The position numbers and the translations under genes were made by a program. A DNA stretch of 64,000 nt from Clostridia bacterium (GTDB lineage Bacteria; Bacillota; Clostridia; Acetivibrionales; JAFADI01), in contig JAOAAU010000092.1 of NCBI GenBank assembly GCA_026418695.1, positions 41,787 through 105,786 on the forward strand, read 5' to 3'. Shown here in pieces: positions 63,597 to 64,000 of the stretch. Below the pieces are notes generated by a model. That model did not search any database. It had not been told where the DNA came from and saw only the letters and a list, made by a program, of their open reading frames with translations. Position 1 is the stretch's first letter, and each line of letters opens with the position of its first letter.

Positions 63597-64000
63597 ATGA
63601 AGAAGTTTGTTTGTTCCATTTGCGGTTATGTTCATGAAGGTAGTGATGCTCCGGACTTTTGTCCACAGTGCAAAGCTCCTAAGGAAAAGTTTTCAGAAAA
63701 GGTTGAAGGGGCAATGCAGTGGGCGGATGAGCACAAGATTGGTGTAGCGGCAGGTGTTGATCCGGAAGTAATCAAGGGCTTGCAGATGAACTTCATGGGA
63801 GAATGTACTGAAGTTGGAATGTATCTTGCTATGAGCCGCCAGGCAGACAGGGAAGGCTTCCCTGAGATTGCTGAAGCATATAAGAGGATTGCTTTTGAAG
63901 AAGCAGAACATGCAGCTAAATTTGCCGAACTCTTGGGTGAAGTAGTGAATGCGGATACAAAGAAGAATCTTCAACTGAGGGTTGAAGCCGAGTTTGGAGC
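63597..64000 (+). CDS. Reverse rubrerythrin, 5' part (cut by the right edge)
   Basis: ATG 63597 with AGGAGG 10 bp upstream; open to the edge (134 codons). N-terminal rubredoxin domain (FVCSICGYV with C6/C9, FCPQCK with C22/C25), followed by the start of the diiron four-helix bundle ([22 protein letters not shown], then [12 protein letters not shown]). The rubredoxin-first order marks the reverse rubrerythrins of Clostridia, which reduce O2 and H2O2 with NADH via partner proteins and are often PerR-regulated. A PerR box was not identified. Confidence 0.93.
   Translation, partial: MKKFVCSICGYVHEGSDAPDFCPQCKAPKEKFSEKVEGAMQWADEHKIGVAAGVDPEVIKGLQMNFMGECTEVGMYLAMSRQADREGFPEIAEAYKRIAFEEAEHAAKFAELLGEVVNADTKKNLQLRVEAEFG

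Overview
The window looks like a chromosomal segment of a spore-forming, flagellated, anaerobic member of the Clostridia (Firmicutes). The pointers are low-to-moderate G+C, strong AGGAGG-type ribosome sites with frequent TTG/GTG starts, a spore-coat transglutaminase (Tgl), a reverse rubrerythrin, a ferredoxin-domain aldo/keto reductase, a flagellin and Gram-positive riboswitch classes. The genus is not certain from sequence alone. No rRNA, tRNA, CRISPR array or prophage was seen. One small transposon carries an IS200-like (RAYT) transposase.

Layout. 0-5.4 kb: start of a C1 cysteine peptidase (cut by the left edge), an esterase, a permease, a c-di-GMP riboswitch leading into an N-terminally short flagellin, and an aldo/keto reductase. 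5.6-13.4 kb: PdxA-family dehydrogenase, EF-hand-like protein, SDR, ThuA-like protein, an orphan membrane histidine kinase convergent with an AraC regulator, and a small unknown gene. 13.8-14.0 kb: a second c-di-GMP riboswitch on the minus strand with its own promoter and terminator. 14.1-24 kb: uridine kinase, purine nucleoside phosphorylase, Hsp20, MFS efflux, a c-di-AMP riboswitch controlling an NlpC/P60 wall hydrolase, a flavoprotein, a DUF116-like protein and a DUF4015-like glycosidase. 24-39 kb: PlsC-like acyltransferase, amino-acid ABC importer, YqhQ-like protein with a duplicated Cys-rich gene, a LexA-like XRE regulator, an ABC-2 exporter, a membrane LuxR protein, a DUF885-like protein and an acyl-CoA synthetase. 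39.6-45.4 kb: tandem RNA-like hairpin repeats before an ABC-F gene, a thioredoxin-like protein and a MacB-type export operon.

45.5-55 kb is the most unusual part: a manganese island with three yybP-ykoY (Mn2+) riboswitches. The first precedes a free-standing nucleotide-binding domain of a P-type ATPase. The second precedes a YugP-like zinc peptidase. The third precedes a full P2A-type cation ATPase, followed by an unknown membrane-anchored protein and a TerC-family protein. The last four genes look like one transcript with two riboswitches in series.

55-64 kb: tgl with an overlapping unknown partner, the RAYT element with 15-bp inverted repeats, an FtsK/SpoIIIE translocase with only two membrane segments, a zinc-ribbon/RGG protein, a DEAD-box helicase, a small unknown gene and a reverse rubrerythrin cut by the right edge. 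Nucleotide second messengers and metal sensing through riboswitches (two c-di-GMP, one c-di-AMP, three Mn2+) are the recurring theme. All family calls come from reading motifs; no database search was run.
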